From a candidate division TA06 bacterium (lineage in GTDB: Bacteria > Edwardsbacteria > AC1 > EtOH8), in NCBI GenBank assembly GCA_016235665.1, contig JACRJI010000012.1, positions 154,543 to 218,542 of the forward strand: a stretch of 64,000 nt of DNA, written 5' to 3'. The stretch's first letter is position 1. The number at the start of each line of letters is the position of its first letter. Shown here piece by piece: positions 32,375 to 42,500 of the stretch. Both the position numbers and the translations under genes were made by a program. The notes below the pieces were generated by a model. That model was given only the letters and a program-made list of their open reading frames with translations. It did no database searches and was not told where the DNA came from.

Positions 32375-32782
32375 ATGCGAAAATATCTAATTATAACGAT
32401 GGCGGCCGCTGTTCTGCTGTCCGCCGGTTGTTGCCGGCAGGGTCTGGGAACTTCAAAACCGTTCAAACTGAAACTTTCCCAGCTATCTGTAAACCAGGAA
32501 AAGTATGCCGATAAGCTGATAGCAGTAAAGGGCGAGCTGAGCAATTCCGGCACCAACTATTTCAACGATCTTAAGGTAATCCTCAGCGACGGCCAGGGGA
32601 ACAGCATCCGGGTCCAACCCTGGCTGCCCATTTCGGTGCCGCCTCCCCGTCCCGGCGGGCCCAGGAACCGTCCGGCCTTGATCTCGGATTATCTGGGAAA
32701 AACCCTCAGGTTGTTGGGGAAGTGGGTAAAACAGGATGAAGGATTTATTCTGCAGGTGGAGAAGGCCGAGCCGGTAGAATGA
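32375..32782 (+). CDS. Putative lipoprotein with OB-like domain
   Basis: This 135-residue protein has a lipoprotein signal (IITMAAAVLLSAGC, Cys19). The mature part looks like an OB-type beta barrel (KLIAVKGELSNSGTNY, VILSDGQGNSIRV, GKTLRLLGKWVKQDEGFIL). No family was firmly recognised. AAAAGGAAG precedes the ATG. It stands alone between two terminators. Confidence 0.68.
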   Translation: MRKYLIITMAAAVLLSAGCCRQGLGTSKPFKLKLSQLSVNQEKYADKLIAVKGELSNSGTNYFNDLKVILSDGQGNSIRVQPWLPISVPPPRPGGPRNRPALISDYLGKTLRLLGKWVKQDEGFILQVEKAEPVE

Positions 32783-32792
32783 TAAAAAAATA

Positions 32793-32812
32793 AAACCCCT
32801 AAAAAGGGGTTT
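32793..32812 (+). terminator. Small terminator hairpin
   Basis: AAACCCCT-AAAA-AGGGGTTT forms an 8-bp stem directly after the lipoprotein stop. The T-run is short. Confidence 0.65.
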
Positions 32813-32829
32813 CAACTTTCATTTAGAAG

Positions 32830-32858
32830 TTGACTATATTCTGGCATTGGGGTATATT
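32830..32858 (+). promoter_or_regulatory. Predicted promoter of the ferritin-like gene
   Basis: TTGACT (32830-32835), a 17-base spacer and TATATT (32853-32858) precede the gene by 72 bases. Confidence 0.65.
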
Positions 32859-32930
32859 TAAAAGCAGTCCTTTCATTTAAGGGCTTAGGTCTAACAGAAC
32901 CGGCGCCGCAACCGTTACTAAGGGGACAAA

Positions 32931-33461
32931 ATGAAAACTCTAAAGAACATGCCCAAAGCCCTGAAGGCCGCCCTGAAGCTGGAGCACAAGGGCAGCGCCT
33001 TTTATCTTAAGATGTCCCAGAAGACCGGGAACATCCTGGCCAAAAAGCTCTACGACCAGCTAGCCCTGCAGGAGGTGGAGCATATCGGGCGGATCAACGA
33101 GATCTACGCCGCCATCATTCAGGGTCAGGCCTGGCCGGTGCCAGCCGGAAAGAAAACCGGCTTTTTGGAAGCGGAGATCAAGAAGCTGTTCCTCAAGCTC
33201 AACCGGGACGGGGTAAAACTTAAACCGGACAACACCTCGGGGATGAAGGTGGCCATGGACATGGAGTGGTATAGTTTTAAGATGTATGAAAAACTGTGGA
33301 AGGAATCGGTGGACGGTCCGGAGAAGGATTTTTTCAAGCATCTGATGGCCGAAGAGACCAAGCACTACGAGGCGCTGTCCAACGTTTATGCCTACATGAC
33401 CAACAACGGGGACTGGCTGGAGCGATCGGAGAGCGAAACCTGGAACTGGATGAACTCGTAA
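32931..33461 (+). CDS. Ferritin-like / rubrerythrin-type diiron protein
   Basis: This 176-residue four-helix protein has the spaced iron ligands of rubrerythrin-like domains: Glu in LKLEHKGSAFY, LQEVEHIGRI, AMDMEWYSFKMYEKL and AEETKHYEAL. It lacks the C-terminal rubredoxin Cys4 centre of classical rubrerythrin. Such proteins reduce peroxide or store iron; the substrate is not defined here. AGGGGA precedes the ATG, and it has its own promoter. Confidence 0.82.
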   Translation: MKTLKNMPKALKAALKLEHKGSAFYLKMSQKTGNILAKKLYDQLALQEVEHIGRINEIYAAIIQGQAWPVPAGKKTGFLEAEIKKLFLKLNRDGVKLKPDNTSGMKVAMDMEWYSFKMYEKLWKESVDGPEKDFFKHLMAEETKHYEALSNVYAYMTNNGDWLERSESETWNWMNS

Positions 33462-33535
33462 CGGCAGTGAACCCATAGGTATGCGATGGCGATGCGATCG
33501 TGGCAACAACGTTGGCTAAAAGTATTACAGTTGCA

Positions 33536-34624
33536 TCACCATTGTTTTGGCAGTTTGCCTTTTATATCGTTCCACAATTCACGCCAATTTTCCGCCAGCC
33601 AGGCCAAGCCCAGCATCATTCCTGTCAAAGCAACCACTCCCAGGACCGACTGCAGAGGATCCAGCTTCAGTTTTAAAAAGAACAGCGGACGGCCGTACAC
33701 CATAGTGATGTGGACCCAGTATATCAGCAGGGAGTGCCGCCCCAATAGACGCATTAACGAAAAACTCTGGGGCTTAAAGAACAGGCAGAGCACAAAGCTA
33801 CTGGACAGGACCAGGACCTGGATCCCGATCCTGATGATGGCATATTCCGGACTGTTGCGCCAGAAGCTCCATCCTGCTCCGTGAGGAGAGTGTTTGGCCC
33901 AGAGGTTGCCTCCGATGATCAAAGCCCAAGCCAGGGCAGCCAGCCCCAGGCTCAGATAAATACTTTTGCTCCGGTCCTGTTTGTATTCCGCGATCAGCAG
34001 GCCTACGGCGGCACCGGCATAGGAGAAGGCCAGCCAGGGGAATACCGGAAAATATCCGTAATCGAAGCGCCAGCCCAGGTACTCGCCCAGCAGCCAGGGC
34101 AGGGATTTGACCACCGTGGAATTCTGAACAAATGGCGTAAAGACAGCCAGGGCAGAGATGCCAGCCAGAAGAAGAACGAATCGCCATCGGTTTGCCCGGA
34201 CCACCCAAAACAACAGACCCAGCGCCATTAGGGAGATTCCGATGGTGTTGAGGATGTCCACCCGGAAGAGCTTGGGCCACTGACGCCATTCCGTCCACTG
34301 GACGAATTCCTGCAGCCTGAATATGAAGGCCAGTCCCAGAACCTGCAGTCCGCGCTTGACCGAGAGCCAGAGCTTTGGTAGTAGCGCCGTTTCCGAATTG
34401 TCCACTTTACCGTAGCCCAGGGCCATGGCCAGCCCGGCCAGGAACAGGAAGGCCGGAGCGGGAAATCCTCCCAGCAGCTGGGACTTGCCGAAAAAGGCGG
34501 ACAGGCGGTATTGGGGGGCCAGCCAGGCGTCTATGGCATGGGTCTGGATCATCAGCAGGACTGCCAGACCGCGGGCCCAATCGATGTGAATGAGCCTGAA
34601 TTTTGGGGAATCGTTTTTTATCAT
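33536..34624 (-). CDS. Multi-pass membrane protein of the DUF1624/HGSNAT-like acyltransferase family
   Basis: This protein of about 362 residues has around ten transmembrane helices. The N-terminal motif HIDWARGLAVLLMIQTHAIDAW matches the DUF1624 / heparan-alpha-glucosaminide N-acetyltransferase group (conserved Arg-Gly and His), followed by FPAPAFLFLAGLAMALGYG. These proteins transfer acyl groups across the membrane, often to envelope sugars. The start is the ATG at 34624; a TTG nine bases upstream is possible. It is divergent from the next operon. Confidence 0.78.
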   Translation of the reverse strand: MIKNDSPKFRLIHIDWARGLAVLLMIQTHAIDAWLAPQYRLSAFFGKSQLLGGFPAPAFLFLAGLAMALGYGKVDNSETALLPKLWLSVKRGLQVLGLAFIFRLQEFVQWTEWRQWPKLFRVDILNTIGISLMALGLLFWVVRANRWRFVLLLAGISALAVFTPFVQNSTVVKSLPWLLGEYLGWRFDYGYFPVFPWLAFSYAGAAVGLLIAEYKQDRSKSIYLSLGLAALAWALIIGGNLWAKHSPHGAGWSFWRNSPEYAIIRIGIQVLVLSSSFVLCLFFKPQSFSLMRLLGRHSLLIYWVHITMVYGRPLFFLKLKLDPLQSVLGVVALTGMMLGLAWLAENWRELWNDIKGKLPKQW

Positions 34625-34696
34625 AAGCCACAATTATACTCAAACTGCGGCAAACTGTCAAAATATTTCCGCGAAACAAAAAGAGGAGCAACCGCT

Positions 34697-35167
34697 ATGC
34701 AGGAACTGGCCGTAGAAAAAAGAAAAGTGCCGGTCACCATCCGCTGTGTAGACTGCGAGGATATCAGGGGAGAACTTTTCCTGAGTCTGTTTTCCAAGAA
34801 TCACACCGGGCAGGAGACGGCGCTGGAATTCATGAACGGCCCGGAGCGTTTCTTCGTGCTCCGGCTTCAGGCCGAGCCGCCGGTGCGGATGATGAACAAG
34901 GATCGGATCGTGGAGATCGAGATCAGCGCCGAGGCCGAGCTGGGAGGCCAGGACCTTTCGGGGATGGGAGCCAAGGAGGAACCAATGGAGGTCCACTTTA
35001 ACCACCATCACGCCCTTGACGGAAACGCCTATGTGGAACTGCCGCCCGCCAAATCGCGGCTGATAGACTTTTTAAACCAGGACGAAAAGTTCTTTTTACT
35101 CCGGACCGAACAAACGGTGCACATCATTAACCGGCGGCAAATAAGCTTTGTAACCCCCAGGAGATGA
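34697..35167 (+). CDS. Two-repeat protein encoded ahead of PilT
   Basis: The gene encodes 156 residues from ATG 34697 (GAGGAG upstream). It consists of two similar halves: VTIRCVDCEDIRGELFL..ALEFMN.PERFFVLR..RMMNKDRIVEIEI, and VHFNHHHALDGNAYVEL..LIDFLN.DEKFFLLR..HIINRRQISFV. Each half looks like a small beta domain. No enzyme motif is present. The stop overlaps the pilT-like start (ATGA), so it is probably a partner of that ATPase. Confidence 0.75.
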   Translation: MQELAVEKRKVPVTIRCVDCEDIRGELFLSLFSKNHTGQETALEFMNGPERFFVLRLQAEPPVRMMNKDRIVEIEISAEAELGGQDLSGMGAKEEPMEVHFNHHHALDGNAYVELPPAKSRLIDFLNQDEKFFLLRTEQTVHIINRRQISFVTPRR

Positions 35168-36717
35168 AAATGGCCAGAATCGACACTTTCTTTAAAGCCA
35201 TGTCAGACTATCAGGCGGCGGAATTCCAGCTGAACAGCGAAGCCGAGCCCCAGTTCGTGATAGGGGGATCGCTGCAATCGGTCTCCAAACAGAAGTTCTC
35301 CCGGCAGGAGGTAATGAGCCTGCTGTCCGAGATCATGCCGGAGAACATCAGGGAAAAACTGATGAGCCAGCCCACGGTGGACTTCAGTTACAAATCCCCC
35401 CAGGGGGAGGAATACCAGGGAAAGGTGACCATGCAGGGCCAGCATCTCTCGGCCCTCTTCGTCCCGGCCGCGGCGGTGGTAACGGAATCCTTTAATCCCC
35501 CGCCGCCTCAACAACCAGCGACGGAAACTTCCCGCCCGGCGGCTCCCGCCGCTCCTGCCCCGGCCCCGGCCCAAACCGTGCCCGAGCAGCAGCAGGAATC
35601 CAAATATGCCAAGGTTTACCGGGAAGCTGAGATCGATAAGCTTTTGAAACTGCTGGTGGAGCGCAAGGGCTCGGACCTTCATCTTTCCAGCGGGGAAAAG
35701 CCGATCTTCCGGATCGACGGGGACATCAAGCGGATGGATGAATTTCCGGTGACCACCCCGGCCGCCGCCGAGCGGATGCTGTACCAGATAATGGAAAAGC
35801 GCTACCGCGAAGATTTTGAGAACGACAACGACACCGACTTTGCTTACGAGATCCCCGCAGTGGCCCGTTTCCGGGTCAACATATTTCTGGACCGCAAGGG
35901 CATGGGTGGGGTGTTCCGGGTGATCCCCACCAAGGTGGTGACGGTGGAGGATCTGAACATCTCCATGGCCATCCAGAACCTGTGCAACCTGAACAAGGGG
36001 CTGGTGCTGGTGACCGGGCCAACCGGGTCGGGAAAGTCCACCACCCTATGCTCTTTGGTGGACCTGGTCAACCGCACCCGGGCCGGGCATGTCATCACCC
36101 TGGAGGACCCCATCGAGTTCGTGCACGAGAACAAGAAATGCCTGATCAACCAGCGGGAGGTGGGTCCCCACACCGCTTCGTTCAAGAACGCCCTGCGGGC
36201 GGCTTTGCGCGAGGACCCCAACATAGTGCTGGTGGGCGAGATGCGCGACCTGGAGACGGTTTCCATCGCCATCGAGACCGCCGAGACCGGGCATTTGGTC
36301 TTCGGCACCCTGCACACCTCCACCGCCGCCTCCACCGTGGACCGGGTGATCGAGCAGTTCCCGGCCGACCGCCAGGAGCAGATCAGGATCATGCTTTCGG
36401 AATCGCTTAAGGGCGTGGTCTCCCAGACATTGTGCAAGAAGATCGGCGGGGGCCGGATAGCGGCCATGGAGATCCTTTTGGGCATCCCGGCGGTCTCCAA
36501 CCTGATCAGGGAATCCAAGACCTACCAGCTGCCCTCCATCATCCAGACCAACCGCAAGCTGGGAATGGTCAGCCTGAATGAGTCATTGATGGAGCTGGTC
36601 AATCTGAAGAAAGTGGAGGCCAAAGAGGCCTACATGAAAGCGCTGGACAAGCCGGACATCCTGAACCAGCTGAAGCGTGACGGCCATAACACGGCCTTTG
36701 TGGATGAGATAAAATAG
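35164..36717 (+). CDS. PilT-family retraction ATPase with duplicated N-terminal domain
   Basis: This 517-residue ATPase is longer than PilT (about 345). Residues ~156-517 are PilT-like: EIDKLLKLLVERKGSDLHL, Walker A GPTGSGKST near 285, the Asp box LVGEMRDLETV, the His box HLVFGTLHTSTAA and LVSQTL-like VVSQTLCKK. Residues ~5-102 repeat the N-terminal PilT domain in degenerate form (RIDTFFKAMSDYQAAEFQL, DFSYKSP). A Pro/Ala-rich linker joins the two. It should power type IV pilus retraction. The gene is translationally coupled to the upstream gene. Confidence 0.85.
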   Translation: MKMARIDTFFKAMSDYQAAEFQLNSEAEPQFVIGGSLQSVSKQKFSRQEVMSLLSEIMPENIREKLMSQPTVDFSYKSPQGEEYQGKVTMQGQHLSALFVPAAAVVTESFNPPPPQQPATETSRPAAPAAPAPAPAQTVPEQQQESKYAKVYREAEIDKLLKLLVERKGSDLHLSSGEKPIFRIDGDIKRMDEFPVTTPAAAERMLYQIMEKRYREDFENDNDTDFAYEIPAVARFRVNIFLDRKGMGGVFRVIPTKVVTVEDLNISMAIQNLCNLNKGLVLVTGPTGSGKSTTLCSLVDLVNRTRAGHVITLEDPIEFVHENKKCLINQREVGPHTASFKNALRAALREDPNIVLVGEMRDLETVSIAIETAETGHLVFGTLHTSTAASTVDRVIEQFPADRQEQIRIMLSESLKGVVSQTLCKKIGGGRIAAMEILLGIPAVSNLIRESKTYQLPSIIQTNRKLGMVSLNESLMELVNLKKVEAKEAYMKALDKPDILNQLKRDGHNTAFVDEIK

Positions 36718-36829
36718 ACATCTTAGTGCTCTCTTCCGTGGAAAACAGGCACCTTTAGGTTCAAAATAAACAATACCCAAGCCGCAGCCAAGACACCCCG
36801 GGTCTTCCGGGGCCTTGGCCTTTCGGCGT

Positions 36830-36864
36830 TTGCTTGAAATCATCTTTTCGGGATATAGTATAAC
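36830..36864 (+). promoter_or_regulatory. Possible promoter of the ABC operon
   Basis: TTGCTT (36830-36835), an 18-base spacer and TATAGT (36854-36859), with overlapping TATAAC, lie about 35 bases before the ATP-binding protein gene. Confidence 0.4.
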
Positions 36865-36897
36865 CGTAAGAATACAAAACATTCCATAAGGAGGCCG

Positions 36898-37881
36898 ATG
36901 CCGCAAATCGTGGTCGAAAAAATGATCAAAACCTTTCAGGTGGCTGAACGGTCAACCGGTTTCATGGGAGCCGTGAAAGGATTGGTCCATAGAAAGTATC
37001 GGACAGTAAAGGCACTCGACGGAATTGATTTTTCCCTGGACCAAGGAGAATTGGTGGGATTGATCGGCCCCAACGGAGCGGGGAAAAGCACCACCGTTAA
37101 GATCCTTTCAGGTATCATGGTGCCGGATTCAGGCCGGGTGGAGGTGATGGGGCGCATTCCCTGGAAAGAGAGGATAGAATCGGTGCGGCACATCGGCGTG
37201 GTGTTCGGCCAGAGGACCCAGCTTTGGTGGGACCTGCCGGTGATAGAGTCATACCAACTGCTGAAGGACATCTACCGGATCCCCGATCGCCAATATGAAC
37301 ATCAGTTGGCCAGTTCGGCGGAACTGCTGGACCTGAAAAACCTGCTGGATGTCCCGGTGCGGCAGCTTTCGCTGGGACAGCGGATGAAATGCGACCTGGC
37401 TGCGGTGCTGCTGCATTCTCCCAAGATACTGTACCTGGATGAACCGACCATCGGCCTGGATGCCGTCAGCAAGCTGGCCATCCGCGACATTATCGGCCGG
37501 ATCAACCGCGAACAGGACGTGACGGTCGTTCTGACGACCCACGACATGGACGACATCGAAACCTTGTGCCGGCGGGTGATCGTCATCAACCAAGGCAAGA
37601 TATTCATGGACGGCACCCTGCAACAGCTGCGGTCGCTGGTGACCACCGAACGGCGGCTGATCATCGACCTGGAGGATTCAGCCGTGTCGTTGTCAGATCC
37701 GGACGCAGAACTTATCAAACAGGAAGGGCACCGGGTGTGGCTGCGGTTCGACCCGGCAAAGATCACGGTGCCGGAGCTGATCGAACGGATCGCCAAGGCC
37801 CACCCTGTTCGGGACATATTCGTAGAAAACCCTCCCATCGAGGAGATCATCGCCAGGTTGTATGGCGGGGCAGAGCAATGA
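36898..37881 (+). CDS. ABC-2 type transporter ATP-binding protein
   Basis: This 327-residue ABC ATPase has Walker A GPNGAGKST, Q-loop FGQRTQLWWDLPV, signature LSLGQRMK, Walker B ILYLDEPTIGLD and H-loop TTHDMDDIE. The QRTQLWWDLP loop is characteristic of the group that pairs with ABC2_membrane_6 (DUF990) permeases. The C-terminal ~90 residues form an accessory domain. GGAGG precedes the ATG. The stop overlaps the start of the first permease. The substrate is unknown. Confidence 0.9.
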   Translation: MPQIVVEKMIKTFQVAERSTGFMGAVKGLVHRKYRTVKALDGIDFSLDQGELVGLIGPNGAGKSTTVKILSGIMVPDSGRVEVMGRIPWKERIESVRHIGVVFGQRTQLWWDLPVIESYQLLKDIYRIPDRQYEHQLASSAELLDLKNLLDVPVRQLSLGQRMKCDLAAVLLHSPKILYLDEPTIGLDAVSKLAIRDIIGRINREQDVTVVLTTHDMDDIETLCRRVIVINQGKIFMDGTLQQLRSLVTTERRLIIDLEDSAVSLSDPDAELIKQEGHRVWLRFDPAKITVPELIERIAKAHPVRDIFVENPPIEEIIARLYGGAEQ

Positions 37882-38669
37882 AGCCATACTGGGCCGTCTT
37901 CAAAACCCGCTGTGCGGTGATGCTCCAGTACCGGACGGCGGCCGTCGCCGGCTTTTGCACCCAGCTTTTCTGGGGACTGATCCTGGTGATGCTTTACCAG
38001 GCTTTGTACCATTCTTCATCGGGGCCAAAACCGATGACACTGCCGCAGGTGATAAGTTACATCTGGCTGGGGCAGGCCATGCTGCTGGTGCTGCCGTGGT
38101 CAAACGACCGGGATGTGATGCAGATGATTCGGGACGGCGGTGTGGGGTACGAGTTGATAAGGCCGGTCAGGCTCTATGGGATGTGGTACTCCAGGTTTCT
38201 GGCCACCAAGGTTGTGCCCATGACCATGCGCTCCATTCCCATATTCCTGATCGCCATCCCGCTTTTGGGGCTGCAGCCCCCGGCCTCGGCCGCTGCTGCC
38301 ATAGCGTTTGCCATCGCAATGCTGTTCGGCATCCTGCTCAGCACCTCGATCGTGGTCTGCATGAATATCCTGTTCTTCTGGACCGTTTCGGGCGAGGGGC
38401 TTTCCCAGATGCTGATGGTCTTCACCTTTCTCTTCTCCGGCACCTACATTCCGCTGCCTTTGCTGCCGGACTGGTCCCAGCCCATCGTCAGTTTCCTGCC
38501 CTTCCGGGGACTGATGGACATTCCCTTCCGGCTTTACCTGGGGCAATTGCCGGTCAGAGAGTTGCCGCGCCTGATGCAGGGGCAGTGTCTGTGGATCATC
38601 TTTTTCGTCCTGGCCGGGCACCTGCTGCTCCGGCGGGGCTTGAAATTAGTCGTCATTCAGGGAGGTTGA
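37878..38669 (+). CDS. ABC-2 family permease subunit 1
   Basis: This 263-residue protein has about six transmembrane helices and matches the ABC2_membrane_6 family (MLQYRTAAVAGFCTQLFWG, YIWLGQAMLLVLPW, DGGVGYELIRPV, FSGTYIPLPLLPDW). It overlaps the ATPase gene by four bases. Its partner is encoded one base downstream. Together they form a two-permease exporter. Confidence 0.87.
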   Translation: MKPYWAVFKTRCAVMLQYRTAAVAGFCTQLFWGLILVMLYQALYHSSSGPKPMTLPQVISYIWLGQAMLLVLPWSNDRDVMQMIRDGGVGYELIRPVRLYGMWYSRFLATKVVPMTMRSIPIFLIAIPLLGLQPPASAAAAIAFAIAMLFGILLSTSIVVCMNILFFWTVSGEGLSQMLMVFTFLFSGTYIPLPLLPDWSQPIVSFLPFRGLMDIPFRLYLGQLPVRELPRLMQGQCLWIIFFVLAGHLLLRRGLKLVVIQGG

Positions 38670-38670
38670 A

Positions 38671-39477
38671 ATGGCCAATGCAATAAAACTGTGGGGCCGG
38701 TATGCAAGGCAGGCCGTGCGGAGCCAGCTGCAATACCGGGCGTCGTTCATCATGCGGGTCTTCGGGCAATTAGTGCTGCATGCGCTGGAAGCGGTGGTCA
38801 TCTTGGCGCTGTTTGACCGGTTCGGCTCGATCCGGGGGTGGCGCCTGCCGGAAGTATTGCTGTTTTACGGGATCGCCCATATTTCATTTGCCGTGGCCGA
38901 GGGAACGGCCCGGGGGTTCGACCTATTTTCCCGCCTGGTCAAATCAGGCGATTTCGACATCCTGCTGCTGCGCCCGCGCAGCACGGCGCTGCAGGTGGCG
39001 GTCAGTGATTTCCAATTGATGAGGATCGGCCGGCTGGCCCAGGGTGCGGCAGTAATGGCCTGGGGAATGCTGACGGTCAATGTAGCTTGGCACTGGACCC
39101 ATCTGCTGATACTGCTGTCAGCCTTGACCGGGGCCATCTGCATGTTCTATGCTTTGTTTGTTTTTCAGGCCACGGCGTCATTCTGGACGGTGGAATCACT
39201 GGAGGTGATGAACATGTTCACCTATGGCGGGGTGCAGACCACCCAATATCCGCTGGAGATCTACCAAAAATGGTTCCAGCGTTTCTTCTTCTTCATAATA
39301 CCCCTGGGATGCGTCACCTACCTGCCGGTGGTGGCGCTGCTGGGCCGGGAGGATGCGATATTTCACAGCCCGGTATGGCTGCAATCCACGGCACCGGTCA
39401 TGGGGGTACTGTTCCTGCTGGCCTCGCTGTACCTCTGGGAATTTGGCGTGCGGCACTACCGGTCAACCGGCAGCTGA
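38671..39477 (+). CDS. ABC-2 family permease subunit 2
   Basis: This 268-residue membrane protein is the second ABC2_membrane_6 permease, with QYRASFIMRVFGQL, LFYGIAHISFAVAEG, DFDILLLRP and YPLEIYQKWFQRFFFFIIPLG. The gene begins one base after the first permease and is probably coupled. The exporter may move a lipid, sugar or antibiotic; nothing nearby reveals which. Confidence 0.87.
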   Translation: MANAIKLWGRYARQAVRSQLQYRASFIMRVFGQLVLHALEAVVILALFDRFGSIRGWRLPEVLLFYGIAHISFAVAEGTARGFDLFSRLVKSGDFDILLLRPRSTALQVAVSDFQLMRIGRLAQGAAVMAWGMLTVNVAWHWTHLLILLSALTGAICMFYALFVFQATASFWTVESLEVMNMFTYGGVQTTQYPLEIYQKWFQRFFFFIIPLGCVTYLPVVALLGREDAIFHSPVWLQSTAPVMGVLFLLASLYLWEFGVRHYRSTGS

Positions 39478-39538
39478 GAAAAGTCAAAGGTTCAATAACA
39501 ATACCAAATACATCAACGTTCAATCAAAAGACAATATC

Positions 39539-42500
39539 ATGTTCTGGCAAACCATATCCCAATCCGTCACCCAAAGCGCTTCCTTCAAAAAGCTGTTTCA
39601 GCTGCTGCCGGAGAACCGCTCCAGCCTGGGCCTGACCGGCCCGGCCGAGACCGGCAAGGCGCTGATAGTCAGCAGTCTTTTGAAAAAGGCGGAGCATCCC
39701 CTTTTATGGCTGCTGCCCACCGAAGAGGAGGCCGAGCGCCAGCGGGACAATCTGACGGCCCTGCTGGGCGAAGGTTCTATAAAACACTGGGCGGCCTGGG
39801 ACGTGATGCCGGGCGAGGAACGGGAGCCGGACCTGGAACTGCTGGGCAGCCGGATAGAATCATTGGAACATCTTTTCACCGGCTCCAAAGGGGTGGTGAT
39901 CAGTTCCGCCCGGGCTTTGATGCAGAAAACAATGGCGGCCCACGATTTCAACCAGGGCCGGCTGGATCTGGCGCTGGGGCAGAAACTGGACCGGGATGAC
40001 CTGATCTCAAAATTAGTGGCCGGAGGTTACGAGCGGCAGTCGGCGGTGTCGGGTTTCGGCGAGTACGCGGTGCGGGGCAGCATCATCGACGTGGCCACTC
40101 TGGGGAACAGCCAGCCCCTGAGGCTGGAGATATCGGATGAAACCCTGGCCTCGATGCGGACCTTCGGCCTTTCCGACCAGCTTTCCACCCAGAAACTGGA
40201 CCGGGCAAAGATACTGCCCTGCCGGGAGGACCTGAACCGGGCGGTGCTGCTGCTTGACCACCTCCCCAAAGACTCCCTGCTTTTGTGGGACGAGCCCCAG
40301 GAAGTGGGGATGGAGTGGAGGCAGGAGGCCGAGGAGGTGCTGGATTTCGGGGCCGACGAAAGGTTCTGCGAACCAAAAGAGCTCACCGCCCGGCTGGAGG
40401 AGCATAGCCGGATCATCATGACCTCGGGCGCGGGTTTCGGCAGTTTTGAAGGGGCCGAGCCGGCCAACCAGGTCAAGATATCCATCGGCCCGGTGGAGCC
40501 CTTCATGTCCAACCTGGAACTGCTGGAGCAAAAGCTCAACAAGCTGGAGGCCGAAAGCTTCGCCACCCATCTGCTATGCGACAATACCGGACAGCAGGGG
40601 CGGCTGAAGGAGATCCTGACCCCGGAGGCTTTGGCCAAGGTCCGGGGCGTGGAGGTGGCCGGACTGCACGCCGGGTTCATCTTCCCCGAGGGAAGGATCT
40701 GCGCCATCACCGAGCGGGAGATCTTCGCCCGGGAGCGCCACCGCCGCTTCCGCCGTTTCTTCAAGGGGGGCAGCGCCATCCGCAGCCTGGACGCCCTGAA
40801 GTCCGGCGATTACATGGTACACGTGGACTACGGCATCTGCCAGTACAAGGGCCTGGTGGACCTGGAGCTGAACGGCCAGAAGACGGAATGCCTGCTGCTG
40901 TTCTTTAGGGACAACGACAAGCTCTACGTTCCTATCGAGCACATGAAGCGGGTGCAGCGCTATTCCTCCGAGGAAGGTTTCGTGCCGGTGCTATCCAAAC
41001 TCGGCTCCAAGGCCTGGGAGGAGACCAAGGCCCGGGTCAAGAAGGCGGCCAAGGACATGGCCGGAGAATTAGTGGCGTTGTATGCCCAGCGCAAATCCCA
41101 GCCGGGACACCGCTTTTCGGAAGACACCCAGTGGCAGAAGGAACTGGAGGCTTCGTTCATGTACCAGGAGACCCCGGACCAGCTGAAGGCCCTGACCGAG
41201 ATCAAGGCCGACATGGAGTCCGACAAGCCCATGGACCGGCTGCTGTGCGGGGACGTGGGCTACGGTAAGACCGAGGTGGCGTTAAGGGCTGCCTTCAAGG
41301 CGGCCATGGACAACAAGCAGGTGGCGGTGCTGGTGCCCACCACAGTTCTCTGCGAACAGCATTACCAGACCTTCAAGGAGCGGCTGGCCGACTACCCGGT
41401 CAAGGTGGAGATGCTGTCGCGCTTCCGCCGTCCGGCCGACATCAAGGAAGCGGTCAAGTCTATAGCGGCCGGGGGGGTGGACATCGCCATCGGCACCCAC
41501 CGCCTGCTGCAGAAGGACGTCAAGTTCAAAAACCTGGGCCTGCTGGTGGTGGACGAGGAACAGCGGTTCGGGGTGGGACACAAGGAGAAGATAAAGCAAT
41601 TCTGCCAGAACGTGGACGTGCTGACCATGACCGCCACTCCCATTCCCCGTACCCTGCACATGTCGCTCTTAGGTGTGCGGGACATCTCCAATATCGAGAC
41701 CCCGCCTAAGGACCGGTTGGCTGTGGTGACCGAGATGATGCCCTGGAACGAGGCCCGGATCAAGGAAGCTGTTTTAAGGGAGCTGGACCGGGGCGGCCAG
41801 GTGTTCTTCCTCCACAACCGGGTGCAGTCAATAGGGGCCATGACCGCCCTGCTGTCGCGCCTTTTGCCGTCGGTCGAGATCGCCTACGCCCACGGCCAGA
41901 TGGACGAGCGGGAGCTGGAGAGCGTGATGCTGGCCTTTACCGCCCGGCGCTACGATGTGCTGGTGGCCACCACCATCATCGAATCCGGCCTGGACATGCC
42001 CAACGTCAACACCATCATCATAAACCGGGCCGACCGTTTTGGGCTGGCCCAGCTGTACCAGCTGAGGGGGCGGGTGGGCCGCTCCAGCAAAAGGGCTTAT
42101 GCCTATATGGTGGTGCCCAAGGGCGGCAAGATGACCGACATCGCCCGCAAGCGCCTGAGGATCATCGAGGAACTTTCCGAGCTGGGCTCCGGTTTCCAAT
42201 TAGCCTTGAGGGACCTAGAGATCCGAGGGGCGGGAAATCTTTTGGGCCGGGAACAGAACGGGCACATGCTTTCGGTGGGCTTTGACATGTACTGCCAGCT
42301 GCTGGAGGAGGCGGTGCGGGAGCTGAAGGGCCTTCCGGCCATCTCCCAGATCAACGTCACCATGGAGATCGAGGGCCAGGCCATCATCCCCGCCGATTAC
42401 GTGGAGGAGCCTAATGAGAGGATCAACCTCTACCGCCGGCTGAACAAGGCCGCCGATCTGGCCGGGATAGAACGGATAGCTGGGGAGCTTAAAGACCGGT

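Noticed and set aside
33486..33884. 132-residue plus-strand frame
   Set aside because: Antisense to the multi-pass membrane acyltransferase, whose hydrophobic segments are coherent.
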